Assembly: GCA_035604455.1 (NCBI GenBank)
Contig: DATNIM010000100.1
Location: forward strand, 1-64,000
Length of the DNA stretch: 64,000 nucleotides
Source: AG25 sp035604455
Lineage (GTDB): Bacteria; Gemmatimonadota; Gemmatimonadetes; Gemmatimonadales; GWC2-71-9
Direction of reading: 5' to 3'
This document shows positions 35,520 to 45,240 of the stretch, in pieces. Within the stretch, counting starts at the first letter, position 1, and every line of letters begins with the position of its first letter. Below the pieces are notes generated by a model that was not told the origin of the DNA, made no database searches, and saw only the letters and a list, made by a program, of their open reading frames with translations. The position numbers and the translations under genes are program-made.

Positions 35520-36508
35520 GGGAGCGGCTCCGTCGCGAAATGACATGCCGCCGTGTGGCCCGCCGCAACCTCGCGCAGCGCGGGGCGCTCGGTTCGGCAG
35601 CGCTCGTCTTTGCGCGGGTGGGGGCAGCGCGGATGGAACGGACAGCCGGCCGGAGGCGCGAATGGCGAAGGCGGGTCGCCCGCGAGAGGGATCCGTGATC
35701 GGCGGCTGGTCGGGTCGGGCACCGGCACGGCCGACAGGAGAGCGGCCGTGTAGGGATGCCGCGGGGTGCTGTAGAGTGTCGCGGCGGGAGCGCGCTCGAC
35801 GAGCCGCCCGAGGTACATCACCGCCACGTCGTCGGCGACCTGCTTCACCACGGCGAGGTCATGTGCGATAAACAGGTACGTCAAGCCGCGTCGCTGCTGC
35901 AGGTCGACGAGGAGGTTCAGGACCTGGGCCTGGATCGACACGTCGAGCGCGCTCACCGGCTCGTCGAGCACGAGGAACTTGGGCTCAACCGACAGAGCGC
36001 GCGCAATGCCAACGCGCTGCCGTTGGCCGCCGGACAGTTCGTGCGGGAAGTGACTCGCGAAGCTGGCGTCGAGACCCACCTCTTCGAGCAGCGCGTCCAC
36101 CCGCCGCGACCGTTCAGCGGGGGCCGCAAGGCGATGGATCGCAAGCGGCTCGGCGAGCGCTTGGCGGACGGTCATCCGCGGATTCAGGGCCCCGTAGGGG
36201 TCTTGGAAGACGATCTGCATGCGACGGCGGGCCAAGCGAAGCTCCGCCCGCCCCAATCCCCGCACGTCCAGTCCATCCACGGTGATGCTGCCCGCGTCCG
36301 GCTCCACGAGCCGCAGCACGCTGCGGCCTACCGTCGACTTCCCGCACCCCGATTCGCCCACCAGCCCCAGGGTCTGGGCCGGCCCGATCGTGAACGACAC
36401 GCCGTCAACGGCCCGTACCGCCGGCCGGGACTGCCCAAACCCGCGCAGCGTCGGGGACGCCGGAAACTGCTTGGCCAGCCCGTCGACGCTCACGAGCGGC
36501 GCGGTCAT
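35516..36508 (-). CDS. oppF: Oligopeptide ABC transporter ATP-binding protein OppF/DppF type
   Basis: A 330-residue ATPase. Walker A GESGCGKST, signature LSGGQRQRVGIARAL, Walker B FLVLDEPVSALD, and the H-loop THDL-like FIAHDLAVV are all intact. The C-terminal cysteine-rich domain FHPRCPHPRKDERC is specific to the Opp/Dpp family and may bind an iron-sulfur cluster. It pairs with OppD. Start at ATG 36508 overlaps the oppD stop as ATGA; a longer open frame upstream lacks homology. Confidence 0.93.
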   Translation of the reverse strand: MTAPLVSVDGLAKQFPASPTLRGFGQSRPAVRAVDGVSFTIGPAQTLGLVGESGCGKSTVGRSVLRLVEPDAGSITVDGLDVRGLGRAELRLARRRMQIVFQDPYGALNPRMTVRQALAEPLAIHRLAAPAERSRRVDALLEEVGLDASFASHFPHELSGGQRQRVGIARALSVEPKFLVLDEPVSALDVSIQAQVLNLLVDLQQRRGLTYLFIAHDLAVVKQVADDVAVMYLGRLVERAPAATLYSTPRHPYTAALLSAVPVPDPTSRRSRIPLAGDPPSPFAPPAGCPFHPRCPHPRKDERCRTERPALREVAAGHTAACHFATEPLP

Positions 36509-37521
36509 GCGGGTCGGGCCCGTCGCTCCGGCTCCACGAGGAGCCAGCAACGCGCTACATGCGTATCGGGCCCGGTGACGTCGCCGTCCCCGAGGCCCGG
36601 GTCCTCGGCGCGACAGCGCTCCCAGGCGTACGGGCACCGTGGGTGAAACCGACAGCCCCCGGGCCAAGCCGTGGCCGAGGGCACTTGGCCGGGGATGCTG
36701 GGCAGCCGGCGGCGCGGCGTGTCGAGCCGCGGCACCGACGCGAGCAAGCCCTCGGTGTAGGGGTGCAAGGGTCGGGAGAAAAGTTCGGCGGTCGGTGCGG
36801 CCTCGACCACTTGACCCGCGTACATGACGAGCACGCGGTCGACCGCGCCCGCCACGACGCCCAGGTCGTGGGTCACGAGGAGGACCGCCATCCCGAGCTC
36901 GTCCTGCAAATGGTCGAGCAGCTCCAGAATCTGGGCTTGAATCGTGACGTCGAGTGCGGTGGTGGGCTCATCGGCGATGAGGATCTTCGGTCGGCAGGCC
37001 AAGGCCATCGCGATCATCACCCGCTGACGCATGCCCCCCGAGAGCTCGTGGGGATAGGCGTCGGCGCGCACGGCTGGGTCGGGAATGCCCACCAGCTGTA
37101 ACAGCTCGACGGTGCGTGCGCGCGCCGCGCGCCGCGACGCGCGCTCGTGGACGATGACCGTCTCGGCGATCTGCGCGCCGACCGTGAGCACCGGGTTGAG
37201 GGACGTCATGGGTTCCTGGAAGATGATCGCCACCTCGCCCCCCCGCAGGGCCTGGAGATCTCGTGGGGGCAGGGCGAGGACGTTGCGGCCTTCAAATTCG
37301 ATCAGGCTTCCCGGGAGGATGTGTCCGGGCGGCTCGGTGATCAGCCGGAGGAGCGAGAGCGCCGTCGTCGTTTTGCCACATCCGGACTCGCCCACGACGC
37401 CGAGCGTCTCGCCCGCATAGAGGTCAAAGGAGACCCCGTCCACGGCGCGCGCGGTGCCCGACCCGCGCTCGGTCACGAAATACGTGCGGAGATCGCGTAC
37501 CCGCAGCAGGAGCTCGCTCAC
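36505..37521 (-). CDS. oppD: Oligopeptide ABC transporter ATP-binding protein OppD/DppD type
   Basis: A 338-residue ATPase with GESGCGKTTTALSLL (Walker A), LSGGMRQRVMIAMAL (signature), ILIADEPTTALD (Walker B) and LVTHDLGVVA (H-loop). The C-terminal FHPRCPYAWERC domain again marks the oligopeptide/nickel subfamily. EFEGRNVLALPPRDLQALRGGEVAIIFQEPMTSLNPV is a family hallmark. The GTG at 37521 overlaps the oppC stop as GTGA. It forms the heterodimeric motor with OppF. Confidence 0.94.
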   Translation of the reverse strand: MSELLLRVRDLRTYFVTERGSGTARAVDGVSFDLYAGETLGVVGESGCGKTTTALSLLRLITEPPGHILPGSLIEFEGRNVLALPPRDLQALRGGEVAIIFQEPMTSLNPVLTVGAQIAETVIVHERASRRAARARTVELLQLVGIPDPAVRADAYPHELSGGMRQRVMIAMALACRPKILIADEPTTALDVTIQAQILELLDHLQDELGMAVLLVTHDLGVVAGAVDRVLVMYAGQVVEAAPTAELFSRPLHPYTEGLLASVPRLDTPRRRLPSIPGQVPSATAWPGGCRFHPRCPYAWERCRAEDPGLGDGDVTGPDTHVARCWLLVEPERRARPA

Positions 37522-38444
37522 CGAGCAGCCCGGCGCGGATTCAGGGCATCGAGCAGCGCGTCCCCCACGGCGTTCAACGCCATGACGACGAGCCCGATCG
37601 CCAAGCCCGGGAAGAGGGTTGTCCACGGGGCCGTCGCGAGTTGTGGCGCGCCGTCGGCGATCATGTTGCCCCAACTGGGTAGGGGAGGCGGCACCCCGAT
37701 CCCCAGAAAGGACAAGCCCGCCTCGAGGAGCATGACGTTGCCGATCCCGAGAGCCGCCGACACGACGATCGGGGCGACCACGTTCGGTAGCACGTGTCGG
37801 AAGAGGATCCTCGGCGTACCCGCGCCAAGCGCGCGCGCGGCGACCACGAACTCGCGCTCGCGCAGCGACAGCACCTCGCCGCGCACGAGACGGCTCGTGC
37901 CGAACCACCCGGTGAGGCCGATCACGAGCACGAGCACCCCGAGGGGGAGGCGCTCCCAGATGGCAATTGCCACGAGCAGCAGGAACATCCGCGGGACCGC
38001 GAGCCCCACGTCGACCACGCGCATGAGCACCGCGTCCACGCCACCTCGCAGGTAGCCCGCCATCGCGCCGACGGTACTTCCCACAGTGACCGCCACGAGC
38101 ATCGCCAGCGCGCCAACCGCGAGCGACACTCGGGATCCGTAGACCAGCCGGCTCCACACGTCACGGCTGTAGAGGTCGGTGCCGAGCGGGTGTACCCAGG
38201 AGGGCGGTTGGTTCTTCAATGCCACGATGTCGAGCGTCGTCGAGGGCCCGTAGGGTGCCGTCCACGGTGCGGCCAGCGCGAGAGCGATGAAGAAGACCAG
38301 TACGAAGAGGCCCCAGGACGCCGCTTGCTGTCCGAAGAAGCGACGGCCCGTGGAGCTTCCCTTCGCCCGTCGTCGGGTTTCTTCCACGGTCAAAAACGCG
38401 AGCGCGAGCGCACCGATGATGGCGAGAGTCGCGCGGAGGTTCAC
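37518..38444 (-). CDS. oppC: Peptide ABC transporter permease OppC/DppC type
   Basis: A 308-residue permease with N-terminal OppC-N segment, about six membrane helices and the EAA motif (EREFVVAARALGAGTPRILFRHVLPN, conserved ALGA...G). PLGTDLYSRDVWSRLVYGSRVSL is the usual signature. The start, GTG at 38444, overlaps the oppB stop as GTGA, so translation is coupled. Confidence 0.92.
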   Translation of the reverse strand: MNLRATLAIIGALALAFLTVEETRRRAKGSSTGRRFFGQQAASWGLFVLVFFIALALAAPWTAPYGPSTTLDIVALKNQPPSWVHPLGTDLYSRDVWSRLVYGSRVSLAVGALAMLVAVTVGSTVGAMAGYLRGGVDAVLMRVVDVGLAVPRMFLLLVAIAIWERLPLGVLVLVIGLTGWFGTSRLVRGEVLSLREREFVVAARALGAGTPRILFRHVLPNVVAPIVVSAALGIGNVMLLEAGLSFLGIGVPPPLPSWGNMIADGAPQLATAPWTTLFPGLAIGLVVMALNAVGDALLDALNPRRAAR

Positions 38445-39415
38445 GCGCGGTGCACCCGGATGCGGGGGTCCACGACCGCGTACAACAAGTCTGCGACCAG
38501 GTTCCCGAGCACGACCATGACGGTCGCGCCCAGGGTAGCCGCGAGCACTACCGGATAATCGCGGCGGAAGATTGCATCGGCGGCGAGCTTCCCCATGCCC
38601 GGCCACGCGAACACGGACTCGACGAGCACGGCCCCCGTCAACAGAAACGGGAGCGACAGGCCGAACAGGGTGACGAGCGGCAGCACCGCGTTCCGCAGTG
38701 CGTGTCGCAGGATGACGAGCCGCTCCGGCAGACCCTTGGCGCGGGCCGTGCGGATGTAGTCCTGGGCCAGGACCTCGAGCACCGCCGCGCGCTCGTAGCG
38801 GGCCGTGCTCGCCGCACCGACGCATCCGAGCGTCAACGCCGGCAGCGTGAGGTGCCACAGGCGGTCGACGATGCGCGCCCCGAGCGGGAGCGTCGGGTAG
38901 AGGACTGGGTCGACGACGCCCCCGATGGGGAACCAGTGCAACCCTTCGCCGAACACGAGGAGACTGAGGAGCCCGAGCCAAAACGTCGGGACCGATCCCA
39001 AGAACAGCGTCCCGTAGCCGAGCGCGATGTCGGGCAACCGGTGGGTGCGAACTGCTTGATAGACGCCGAGGGCGAGACCGAGGACAAGATCGAGGAGCAA
39101 GGCCGTGCCCGCGAGCACGAGGGTATTCGGAATGGCGTCGGCGAGGGCGTCGGCGACGGGCCGGTGGAGGGCGAAGGATTCGCCGAAGTTTCCCCGCGCG
39201 AGCGCCGCGACATACTTCGCGTACTGGACAGGCAGCGGTTGGTCGAGGCCGAACTCGGCCCGCAGGCGGGCGACCACGGCCGGGTCCATGGGTGTCTCCA
39301 CTCCGGGGAGGAACGGCACCCCCGGAGCGAGGTGCAGGAGCAGGAACATCGTGGTGACAACGGCGACAACGATGGCGGCCGAGGCGGCAATGCGCCGCAC
39401 CAGCCATAGGGCCAC
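38441..39415 (-). CDS. oppB: Peptide ABC transporter permease OppB/DppB type
   Basis: A 324-residue permease, first of the two. EAA-type motif is QDYIRTARAKGLPERLVILRHALRN, and FGLDQPLPVQYAKYVAALARGNFGES is the typical N-terminal loop. GTG at 39415 overlaps the oppA stop TAG by one base (TAGTG). Pairs with OppC to form the membrane pore. Confidence 0.92.
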   Translation of the reverse strand: MALWLVRRIAASAAIVVAVVTTMFLLLHLAPGVPFLPGVETPMDPAVVARLRAEFGLDQPLPVQYAKYVAALARGNFGESFALHRPVADALADAIPNTLVLAGTALLLDLVLGLALGVYQAVRTHRLPDIALGYGTLFLGSVPTFWLGLLSLLVFGEGLHWFPIGGVVDPVLYPTLPLGARIVDRLWHLTLPALTLGCVGAASTARYERAAVLEVLAQDYIRTARAKGLPERLVILRHALRNAVLPLVTLFGLSLPFLLTGAVLVESVFAWPGMGKLAADAIFRRDYPVVLAATLGATVMVVLGNLVADLLYAVVDPRIRVHRA

Positions 39416-41073
39416 TAGCGTTCCACCCGATCGCGGGCGATCAACTGGTCCGGCGGGATGCGCCAGGAGTGTACCGAGGCCCACCACGAGTCGGGCCGCA
39501 CCGTGACGTTCGCGACCCGCCGGTCCACGGCCGCCACGTTCTGCGTCGCGAACAGGAAGATCGCCGGCGCGTCCATGTTGACCTCCTCGATCGCGGCGCG
39601 CCACGCGCGGCGCGCGTTGTCCCGGTCGAAGGTCGCGGTCGCTTCCTCCACCAGCCGATCAAACGTCGCACTCGAATAGTGGAGAAAGTTCGAGCGTCCG
39701 ATCCCCGCCGTCGTCCACTCCTGGTTGATCCCGGAGGACGGCGAGGGGTCTGTGTTCCAGGTCTGGATGAGAGCGTCGAACTGGCCCGCGGCCGCACGCT
39801 CGCTGAAGACACTGAACTCGACCTCGTCGATCTCCATGTCGACGCCGATGCGGTGAAACTCGTCCTGTAATAGCCGCGCGTACTGGCGGCGCACCCCGCT
39901 CGTCGTCGGTACGAGCACCCGGAATCGGAAGGGGACCCCGCCGCGATTCCGGATCCCGTCGCGGTCCCGGGTGCCCCAGCCACGGGCCGCGAGCAGCCGG
40001 GCGGCCTGGAGCGTGTCGTACGGGAGCTCACGGATCGCGGGGTCCCAGATCCACCACAGCTGCGACATGGGTCCGGGCGGGACGCTCGCGTAGTTGCCGA
40101 ACACGCTTTGCACGAGCCGCGTCCGGTCGACGGCCATCGCCAGGGCACGTCGCACGTCGCGGTCGCCGAAGAGCGGGTGGGGAGTCCCGGCGTTTCCGGG
40201 GGCGGTGAGGTTGAACCCCAGGTAGGCGTATGCCGATCCCCGATAGGGGTAGGTCGCCAGGCGCGGCGTCGCCTGGACCCGCTTCACGTTGTCGGGGGTG
40301 ACGAGCACTTCGAGCGCGTCGGCTTCGCCCGCCACGAGCTGGGTGACGGCGACCTGCAGGTCGGGCGTAAACCGCCAGATGAGGCGACGAATCGCAGGGC
40401 GGCCGAGGAAGAACGTGGAGTCGGCGACGAGCTCAAGGCTCTCGCCCGCGCGCCACGACCGGAAGCGATAGGGTCCGTCGCCCACGGGCGCCCGCCCAAA
40501 CGCCGCACTCCGCCACTGATCGGTCGGGACGTCGCGCAGCAGGTGGCCGGGCAAGACGCGCATCTGATAGATGGCGTCGTAAAACATCTCCGGATAGCGG
40601 CGCTGGAAGTGGAACACCGCCGTCAGGGAGTCAGCGGCGGTCACCCCGGTGATCCAGCGCAGCGCCGTCCGGTATGGCGAGTTCACCTGGGGATCGGTAT
40701 ACGCGGCGAACGTGAACGCGACGTCGCTTGCCGTGACGGGTTGTCCGTCCTGCCAGCGGGCGCGAGGATCGAGGTGAAAGACGAGAGTCAGCGAATCCCG
40801 CCATTCCCACCGCTCCGCGAGGTCGGGGCGGAAGTCCGTGTCGCCGATCGTGTTCGTCGAGGGACCGAGATCCGCGAGCTTGAGGAAGACTTGATCGCTG
40901 ACGTCGCGGGCGACGGCGGCCTGGAGGACCGGGGGCAACAGGGTTTCGGGTTCGCCGGCGGACACGAACACCAGTGTGCCGCAAAAGTCGCCGCTGCACC
41001 CCGGGGGACGGTTGCACGCGACGAGCGCGAGGCCCGCGCACGCGAGCCGAGCGATCCGCATCGGCCCTAACAT
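39415..41073 (-). CDS. oppA: Peptide ABC transporter substrate-binding lipoprotein
   Basis: A family 5 solute-binding protein of about 552 residues. The N-terminal lipoprotein signal ends LVAC, so the mature protein is tethered in the periplasm. Family features: FVSAGEPETLLPP, DLAERWEWRDSLTLVFHLDPRARWQDG with the signature fold entry, and VTASDVAFTFAA. The start is one of several in-frame codons (GTG 41085, ATG 41073, ATG 41061); ATG 41073 has AGGTG upstream. Its gene precedes the permeases, and it lies twelve bases after the LplA-type gene. Bound peptide or other solute cannot be told. Confidence 0.92.
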   Translation of the reverse strand: MLGPMRIARLACAGLALVACNRPPGCSGDFCGTLVFVSAGEPETLLPPVLQAAVARDVSDQVFLKLADLGPSTNTIGDTDFRPDLAERWEWRDSLTLVFHLDPRARWQDGQPVTASDVAFTFAAYTDPQVNSPYRTALRWITGVTAADSLTAVFHFQRRYPEMFYDAIYQMRVLPGHLLRDVPTDQWRSAAFGRAPVGDGPYRFRSWRAGESLELVADSTFFLGRPAIRRLIWRFTPDLQVAVTQLVAGEADALEVLVTPDNVKRVQATPRLATYPYRGSAYAYLGFNLTAPGNAGTPHPLFGDRDVRRALAMAVDRTRLVQSVFGNYASVPPGPMSQLWWIWDPAIRELPYDTLQAARLLAARGWGTRDRDGIRNRGGVPFRFRVLVPTTSGVRRQYARLLQDEFHRIGVDMEIDEVEFSVFSERAAAGQFDALIQTWNTDPSPSSGINQEWTTAGIGRSNFLHYSSATFDRLVEEATATFDRDNARRAWRAAIEEVNMDAPAIFLFATQNVAAVDRRVANVTVRPDSWWASVHSWRIPPDQLIARDRVER

Positions 41074-41085
41074 TGTGCGGGGCAC

Positions 41086-41868
41086 CTAGCGACGCCAGGT
41101 CCAGGTCGGGTCGCGGAACGGCGCGGTGAGCGCGGGTGGAGGCGGACGGGTCGCGACGGCGCGGGCGACGTCGCAGGCGAACGCCGCGCTCACGGATGCG
41201 GCGACCTCGTCAAAGGCGACGGCGCGTCCCAGCACGGCCGTGAGATTGGTCTCGGTTCCCACGGGCTCCCCCGCGAGGCGATACACGAGCGCCTGTGACC
41301 CCGCGAGGAGAATCGAGCCGTGTTGCAGGAACGCGTCTCCGCGGCGGACCTGAGCCGACCCGACGACTTTGCGGCCATGGACCAGGACTTCGCCGCCGAC
41401 GCTCGATCCGAAGCATGGCGTAGCGCGGAGCGGGCCCATCGGCCGCGCCGGCGCGAGTGTCGCCGGCGCTCCAAGCGCCCGCAGCGCGGCCGCCAGGCGC
41501 GCATGGATCGCCGCGTAACTCTCGCGGAGGGACCCGAACGCGGCGATGGGCGCGGCGACTGCGTAGGTCAACTCGTGTTCATGCCAGACCGCTCGTCCGC
41601 CAGTCGGACGCCGCACGACATCGACGGACAACGCCGCGATCTCCGATCGGTCATAGCGGCGGGTAGGCTCGTTGCGACCGAGCGACAGAGCCGCCGGGCG
41701 AAAGCGGTAGAGGCGCAGCATGGCCGGCCCCCCCGCTGCGACCGACTCGAGGAGCGCCTGATCCGCTGCCATGTTCTCTGCGCCGGGTTGGCCGTCGCGA
41801 TCGACGATGAGCTGCCAGGTAAGCGTTTCGGCGGGAAGCTCCGCGAGCTCAGCCGGCGGTGACGGCAT
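41086..41868 (-). CDS. Lipoate/octanoate protein ligase-transferase (LplA/LipM type)
   Basis: A 260-residue biotin/lipoate A/B ligase-like enzyme. RRPTGGRAVWHEHELTY is the family's RRxxGGxxVxH loop, KVVGSAQVRRGDAFLQHGSI carries the catalytic lysine with the LipM-style QHGSI end, and CFGSS holds a cysteine at the position of the LipM nucleophile. So it may be an octanoyltransferase like LipM, or a scavenging ligase like LplA; LipB is already encoded in the window. It overlaps the gcvP stop by 20 bases, strongly suggesting it serves GcvH lipoylation. Confidence 0.8.
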   Translation of the reverse strand: MPSPPAELAELPAETLTWQLIVDRDGQPGAENMAADQALLESVAAGGPAMLRLYRFRPAALSLGRNEPTRRYDRSEIAALSVDVVRRPTGGRAVWHEHELTYAVAAPIAAFGSLRESYAAIHARLAAALRALGAPATLAPARPMGPLRATPCFGSSVGGEVLVHGRKVVGSAQVRRGDAFLQHGSILLAGSQALVYRLAGEPVGTETNLTAVLGRAVAFDEVAASVSAAFACDVARAVATRPPPPALTAPFRDPTWTWRR

Positions 41869-44734
41869 ACGCTTCGATCGGCGGGCACACGCATACGAGA
41901 TGCCGATCCCCGTAAGCGCCGTCGACGCGGCTGACCGCCGGCCAGACCTTGCGCTGCCGGGTGGCCGCCGTGGGAAACGCCGCCCGCTCCCGGGGGTAGG
42001 GCCGGTCCCAGGCGTCGCGCAGGACATCCTCCAGTGCGTGCGGGGCGTTGCGCAGCAGGTTGTTGTCCCGCGGCATCCGCCCCTGCTCGATCTCCCGGAT
42101 CTCTTCCCGGATCGCGATCATCGCGTCGCAGAAGCGGTCCAGCTCGGCGCGAGGCTCGCTCTCCGTCGGCTCGATCATCAGTGTCCCGGCGACGGGGAAC
42201 GACACGGTAGGCGGATGAAAGCCATAGTCGATGAGGCGTTTCGCGATGTCCTCCACCTCGACGCCCGCCGACGCCTTGAAGGGTCGGGTGTCGACGATGC
42301 ATTCGTGCGCCACGAGACCGTGCTGGCCCGAGTAGAGAAGCTCGTAGTGGCCCGCCAGGCGCCGCGCCAAGTAGTTGGCGTTGAGAATCGCCACCTTCGT
42401 CGCCTGTGCGAGACCTTCCTGTCCCATGGCCGCGATGTACGCCCAGGAAATCGGCAGAATCCAGGGGCTGCCCCACGGCGCGGCGGACACGGTGCCGCAC
42501 GAGGCCGACCGACCGAGCGGGACGACCGGGTGGTCCGGCAAGAATGGGCCGAGGTGGGGCGCGACGCAGATCGGCCCCATGCCCGGGCCGCCGCCGCCGT
42601 GGGGAATGCAGAACGTCTTGTGAAGGTTCAGGTGACAGACGTCCGCCCCGAAATCCCCCGGGCGGCACAGCCCCACCTGGGCGTTCATGTTCGCGCCGTC
42701 GAGATAGACCTGACCCCCATGCTCGTGCACGACTGCGCAGATCTCTCGAATCGATCCCTCGAAGACGCCGTGCGTCGACGGGTAGGTGACCATGAGCGCA
42801 CCGAGCGTGTCGCGGTGCGCCGCGGCCTTCGCCTGCAGGTCGGCCACGTCGACGTTCCCTCGCGCATCCGTTTGCACCACGACAACCTGCATTCCGGCCA
42901 TGACGGCGCTCGCGGGGTTCGTGCCGTGTGCTGAATTCGGAATGAGACAGGTCGTCCGATGGCCGGCACCGCGCGCGGCGTGATAAGCGCGGATGACGAG
43001 CAGCCCTGCGAACTCGCCTTGCGCGCCCGAGTTGGGTTGCAACGACACATGCGGCAGGCCCGTGATCTCGGCCAGCTGCTGCTCGAGTTGTCGGAACAGC
43101 GTTTGGTACCCTTGGGCCTGCTCCCGCGGAGCGAACGGGTGCAGACGGTTCCACTCCCGCCACGACAGCGGCACCATCTCAAACGTGGCGTTCAGCTTCA
43201 TGGTGCACGACCCAAGCGGAATCATCGCGGCCGTCAAGGACAGATCGCGCGCTTCGAGGCCCTTGATGTAGCGAAGCATCTCCGTTTCCGAGCGATGTTG
43301 ATGGAAGACGGGGTGCTCGAGATAGGTCGATTGGCGACGCAGCCCGCCCGGGATAGCGCTCGCTGGTGCTGAGCCGTCCTCGATCCCCGGGGCGGCCCCG
43401 TTTCGCGCGAAGACCGCGACGAGGTCGGCCACGTCGCTCAGGGTCGTGGTCTCGGACAACGCGATGCCGAGCTGCGATCCGTCGAGCTGGCGGAGGTTGA
43501 TCCGCCGTTTGCGGGCGGTCTCGAGGACGCGGGGCAGCTCCGACGCCTCGACGGCGACGCACAAGGTGTCGAAATAGGCGTTGTGGACGATGCGGTACCC
43601 GAGCCGCTGGAGGGCTGCCGCCAGCATCGTCGCGAGCGTGTGGACGCGTTCCGCGATGCGGCGCAGTCCTTCTGGGCCGTGGTACACCGCGTACATGCTC
43701 GCCACCACCGCGAGCAGGACCTGAGCGGTGCAGACGTTGCTCGTGGCCTTCTCCCGGCGGATATGTTGCTCGCGGGTCTGCAGGGCCATCCGGAGCGCAA
43801 ACCGTCCGGCGGCGTCGCGCGACACGCCGATGATGCGGCCGGGCAGATGTCGCTTGTAGCTCTCGCGGGTGGCAAAGAACGCCGCGTGGGGCCCGCCATA
43901 GCCCATGGGCACCCCGAAGCGCTGGCTCGATCCGACCGCGATATCGGCACCCCACTCCCCGGGCGGGGCGAGCAGCGTGAGCGCGAGCAGATCGGTGGCG
44001 ACCGTCACGACGGCTCCGGCGGCGTGGGCGGCCTCGCAAAGTTGGCGGAAGTCCTTCACCTCGCCGTCGCTCGCCGGGTACTGCAACAACGCCCCGATCA
44101 CACCGGAGCCGAAACGGAACCGGTCTGGATCGTCGACGACGACTTTGATGCCGCGCACCTCGGCGCGCGTCCGCACTACGGCGATCGTCTGCGGATGACA
44201 CCCCGCGGCCACGTAGTACGTCATCGGCCCGTCGTGGGTCGTCACCGCCTCGGTGAGGTGCAGCGCCTCGGCGGCCGCCGTGGCTTCGTCCAGCAGGGAG
44301 GCGTTTGCCACCTCCAGGCCCGTCAAGTCGGACACGACGGTCTGGAAGTTGAGCAACGCCTCGAGGCGACCCTGGGCGATCTCCGGTTGGTAGGGCGTAT
44401 ACGCCGTGTACCAGCCGGGATTTTCGAGCACGTTGCGCTGGATGACGGGCGGCGTGAAGGTGGGGTAGTACCCCATCCCGATAAACGACCGGTACACCTC
44501 GTTCTGTGCGGCGAGGCTACGGAGTGCTAAGAGCGCCTCTCGTTCGCTGAGCCCGGACGGCAGCGCCAGTGGCCGGGGCAGCCGGATGTCGGTCGGAACG
44601 ACTGCATCAATCAACTCGTCGAGCGACCCGAACCCAAGCGTCGCGGTCATCTCGGCTATGTCCGACGGGCGCGGGCCGATGTGCCGCGACACAAACGAGT
44701 CGGGGGCTAGCGCCGCGAGCGGAGGTTTGGGCAT
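41849..44734 (-). CDS. gcvP: Glycine dehydrogenase (decarboxylating), P-protein
   Basis: A full-length 961-residue single-chain P-protein of the glycine cleavage system, which decarboxylates glycine and loads aminomethyl onto GcvH lipoate. The PLP lysine lies in HLNLHKTFCIPHGGGGPGMG in the C-terminal half. YPSTHGVFEGSIREIC and VYLDGANMNAQVGL flank it, and the inactive N-terminal half begins PSDIAEMTATLGF. Lying between gcvH (51 bases upstream) and the lipoate ligase, it forms part of a gcv set; gcvT is not in the window. Confidence 0.97.
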   Translation of the reverse strand: MPKPPLAALAPDSFVSRHIGPRPSDIAEMTATLGFGSLDELIDAVVPTDIRLPRPLALPSGLSEREALLALRSLAAQNEVYRSFIGMGYYPTFTPPVIQRNVLENPGWYTAYTPYQPEIAQGRLEALLNFQTVVSDLTGLEVANASLLDEATAAAEALHLTEAVTTHDGPMTYYVAAGCHPQTIAVVRTRAEVRGIKVVVDDPDRFRFGSGVIGALLQYPASDGEVKDFRQLCEAAHAAGAVVTVATDLLALTLLAPPGEWGADIAVGSSQRFGVPMGYGGPHAAFFATRESYKRHLPGRIIGVSRDAAGRFALRMALQTREQHIRREKATSNVCTAQVLLAVVASMYAVYHGPEGLRRIAERVHTLATMLAAALQRLGYRIVHNAYFDTLCVAVEASELPRVLETARKRRINLRQLDGSQLGIALSETTTLSDVADLVAVFARNGAAPGIEDGSAPASAIPGGLRRQSTYLEHPVFHQHRSETEMLRYIKGLEARDLSLTAAMIPLGSCTMKLNATFEMVPLSWREWNRLHPFAPREQAQGYQTLFRQLEQQLAEITGLPHVSLQPNSGAQGEFAGLLVIRAYHAARGAGHRTTCLIPNSAHGTNPASAVMAGMQVVVVQTDARGNVDVADLQAKAAAHRDTLGALMVTYPSTHGVFEGSIREICAVVHEHGGQVYLDGANMNAQVGLCRPGDFGADVCHLNLHKTFCIPHGGGGPGMGPICVAPHLGPFLPDHPVVPLGRSASCGTVSAAPWGSPWILPISWAYIAAMGQEGLAQATKVAILNANYLARRLAGHYELLYSGQHGLVAHECIVDTRPFKASAGVEVEDIAKRLIDYGFHPPTVSFPVAGTLMIEPTESEPRAELDRFCDAMIAIREEIREIEQGRMPRDNNLLRNAPHALEDVLRDAWDRPYPRERAAFPTAATRQRKVWPAVSRVDGAYGDRHLVCVCPPIEAYAVTAG

Positions 44735-44785
44735 GGGACTGGGTTGTCGAGGGGACGCCCCCGGGAGGTTTCCCGACCCGGCGGG

Positions 44786-45175
44786 TTACTCGCCAATGTG
44801 TTGCTTGTAGGCTGCGCTGCCGAGCAGAGTCTTGAGGTCAGCGGGATCCTTCACGCGCAGCTTGATCATCCAGCCACCCCCATAGGGATCGCGATTGACC
44901 AAGCCCGGGTCGCTCTCGAGCGCGCCGTTTACCTCGACGACCGTGCCGGCGAGCGGGGCGTAGAGGTCCGACACGGCTTTCACGGCTTCAATGGTCCCGA
45001 ACGAGTCCCCGCCCCCGAACGCCACTCCCGTCTTGGGGAGATCGAGGTACACGACATCCCCGAGCTCGCCTTGGGCGTAGTCGGTGACGCCCACCTGCAC
45101 GACGGTGGGATCTGACGTCTTCCTGACGTATTCGTGCTCGTTGGTGTAGAGCAGATCCTCGGGGATCGTAGACAT
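44786..45175 (-). CDS. gcvH: Glycine cleavage system H protein
   Basis: A 129-residue H-protein with the lipoyl-accepting lysine in GTIEAVKAVSDLYAPLAG (about residue 66) and the family N terminus PEDLLYTNEHEYV. ESDPGLVNRDPYGGGWMIKL ends the barrel as usual. It carries the aminomethyl group between P- and T-proteins. The ATG at 45175 precedes gcvP in the same direction; the 65-base leader toward coaE shows no riboswitch that I can recognise. Confidence 0.97.
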   Translation of the reverse strand: MSTIPEDLLYTNEHEYVRKTSDPTVVQVGVTDYAQGELGDVVYLDLPKTGVAFGGGDSFGTIEAVKAVSDLYAPLAGTVVEVNGALESDPGLVNRDPYGGGWMIKLRVKDPADLKTLLGSAAYKQHIGE

Positions 45176-45240
45176 GCGAGTCGGCGCTATGCTCGAGGTG
45201 ATGCGGACGGGGCGAAGGTTACCGGGGCCAGGAACGTGTG

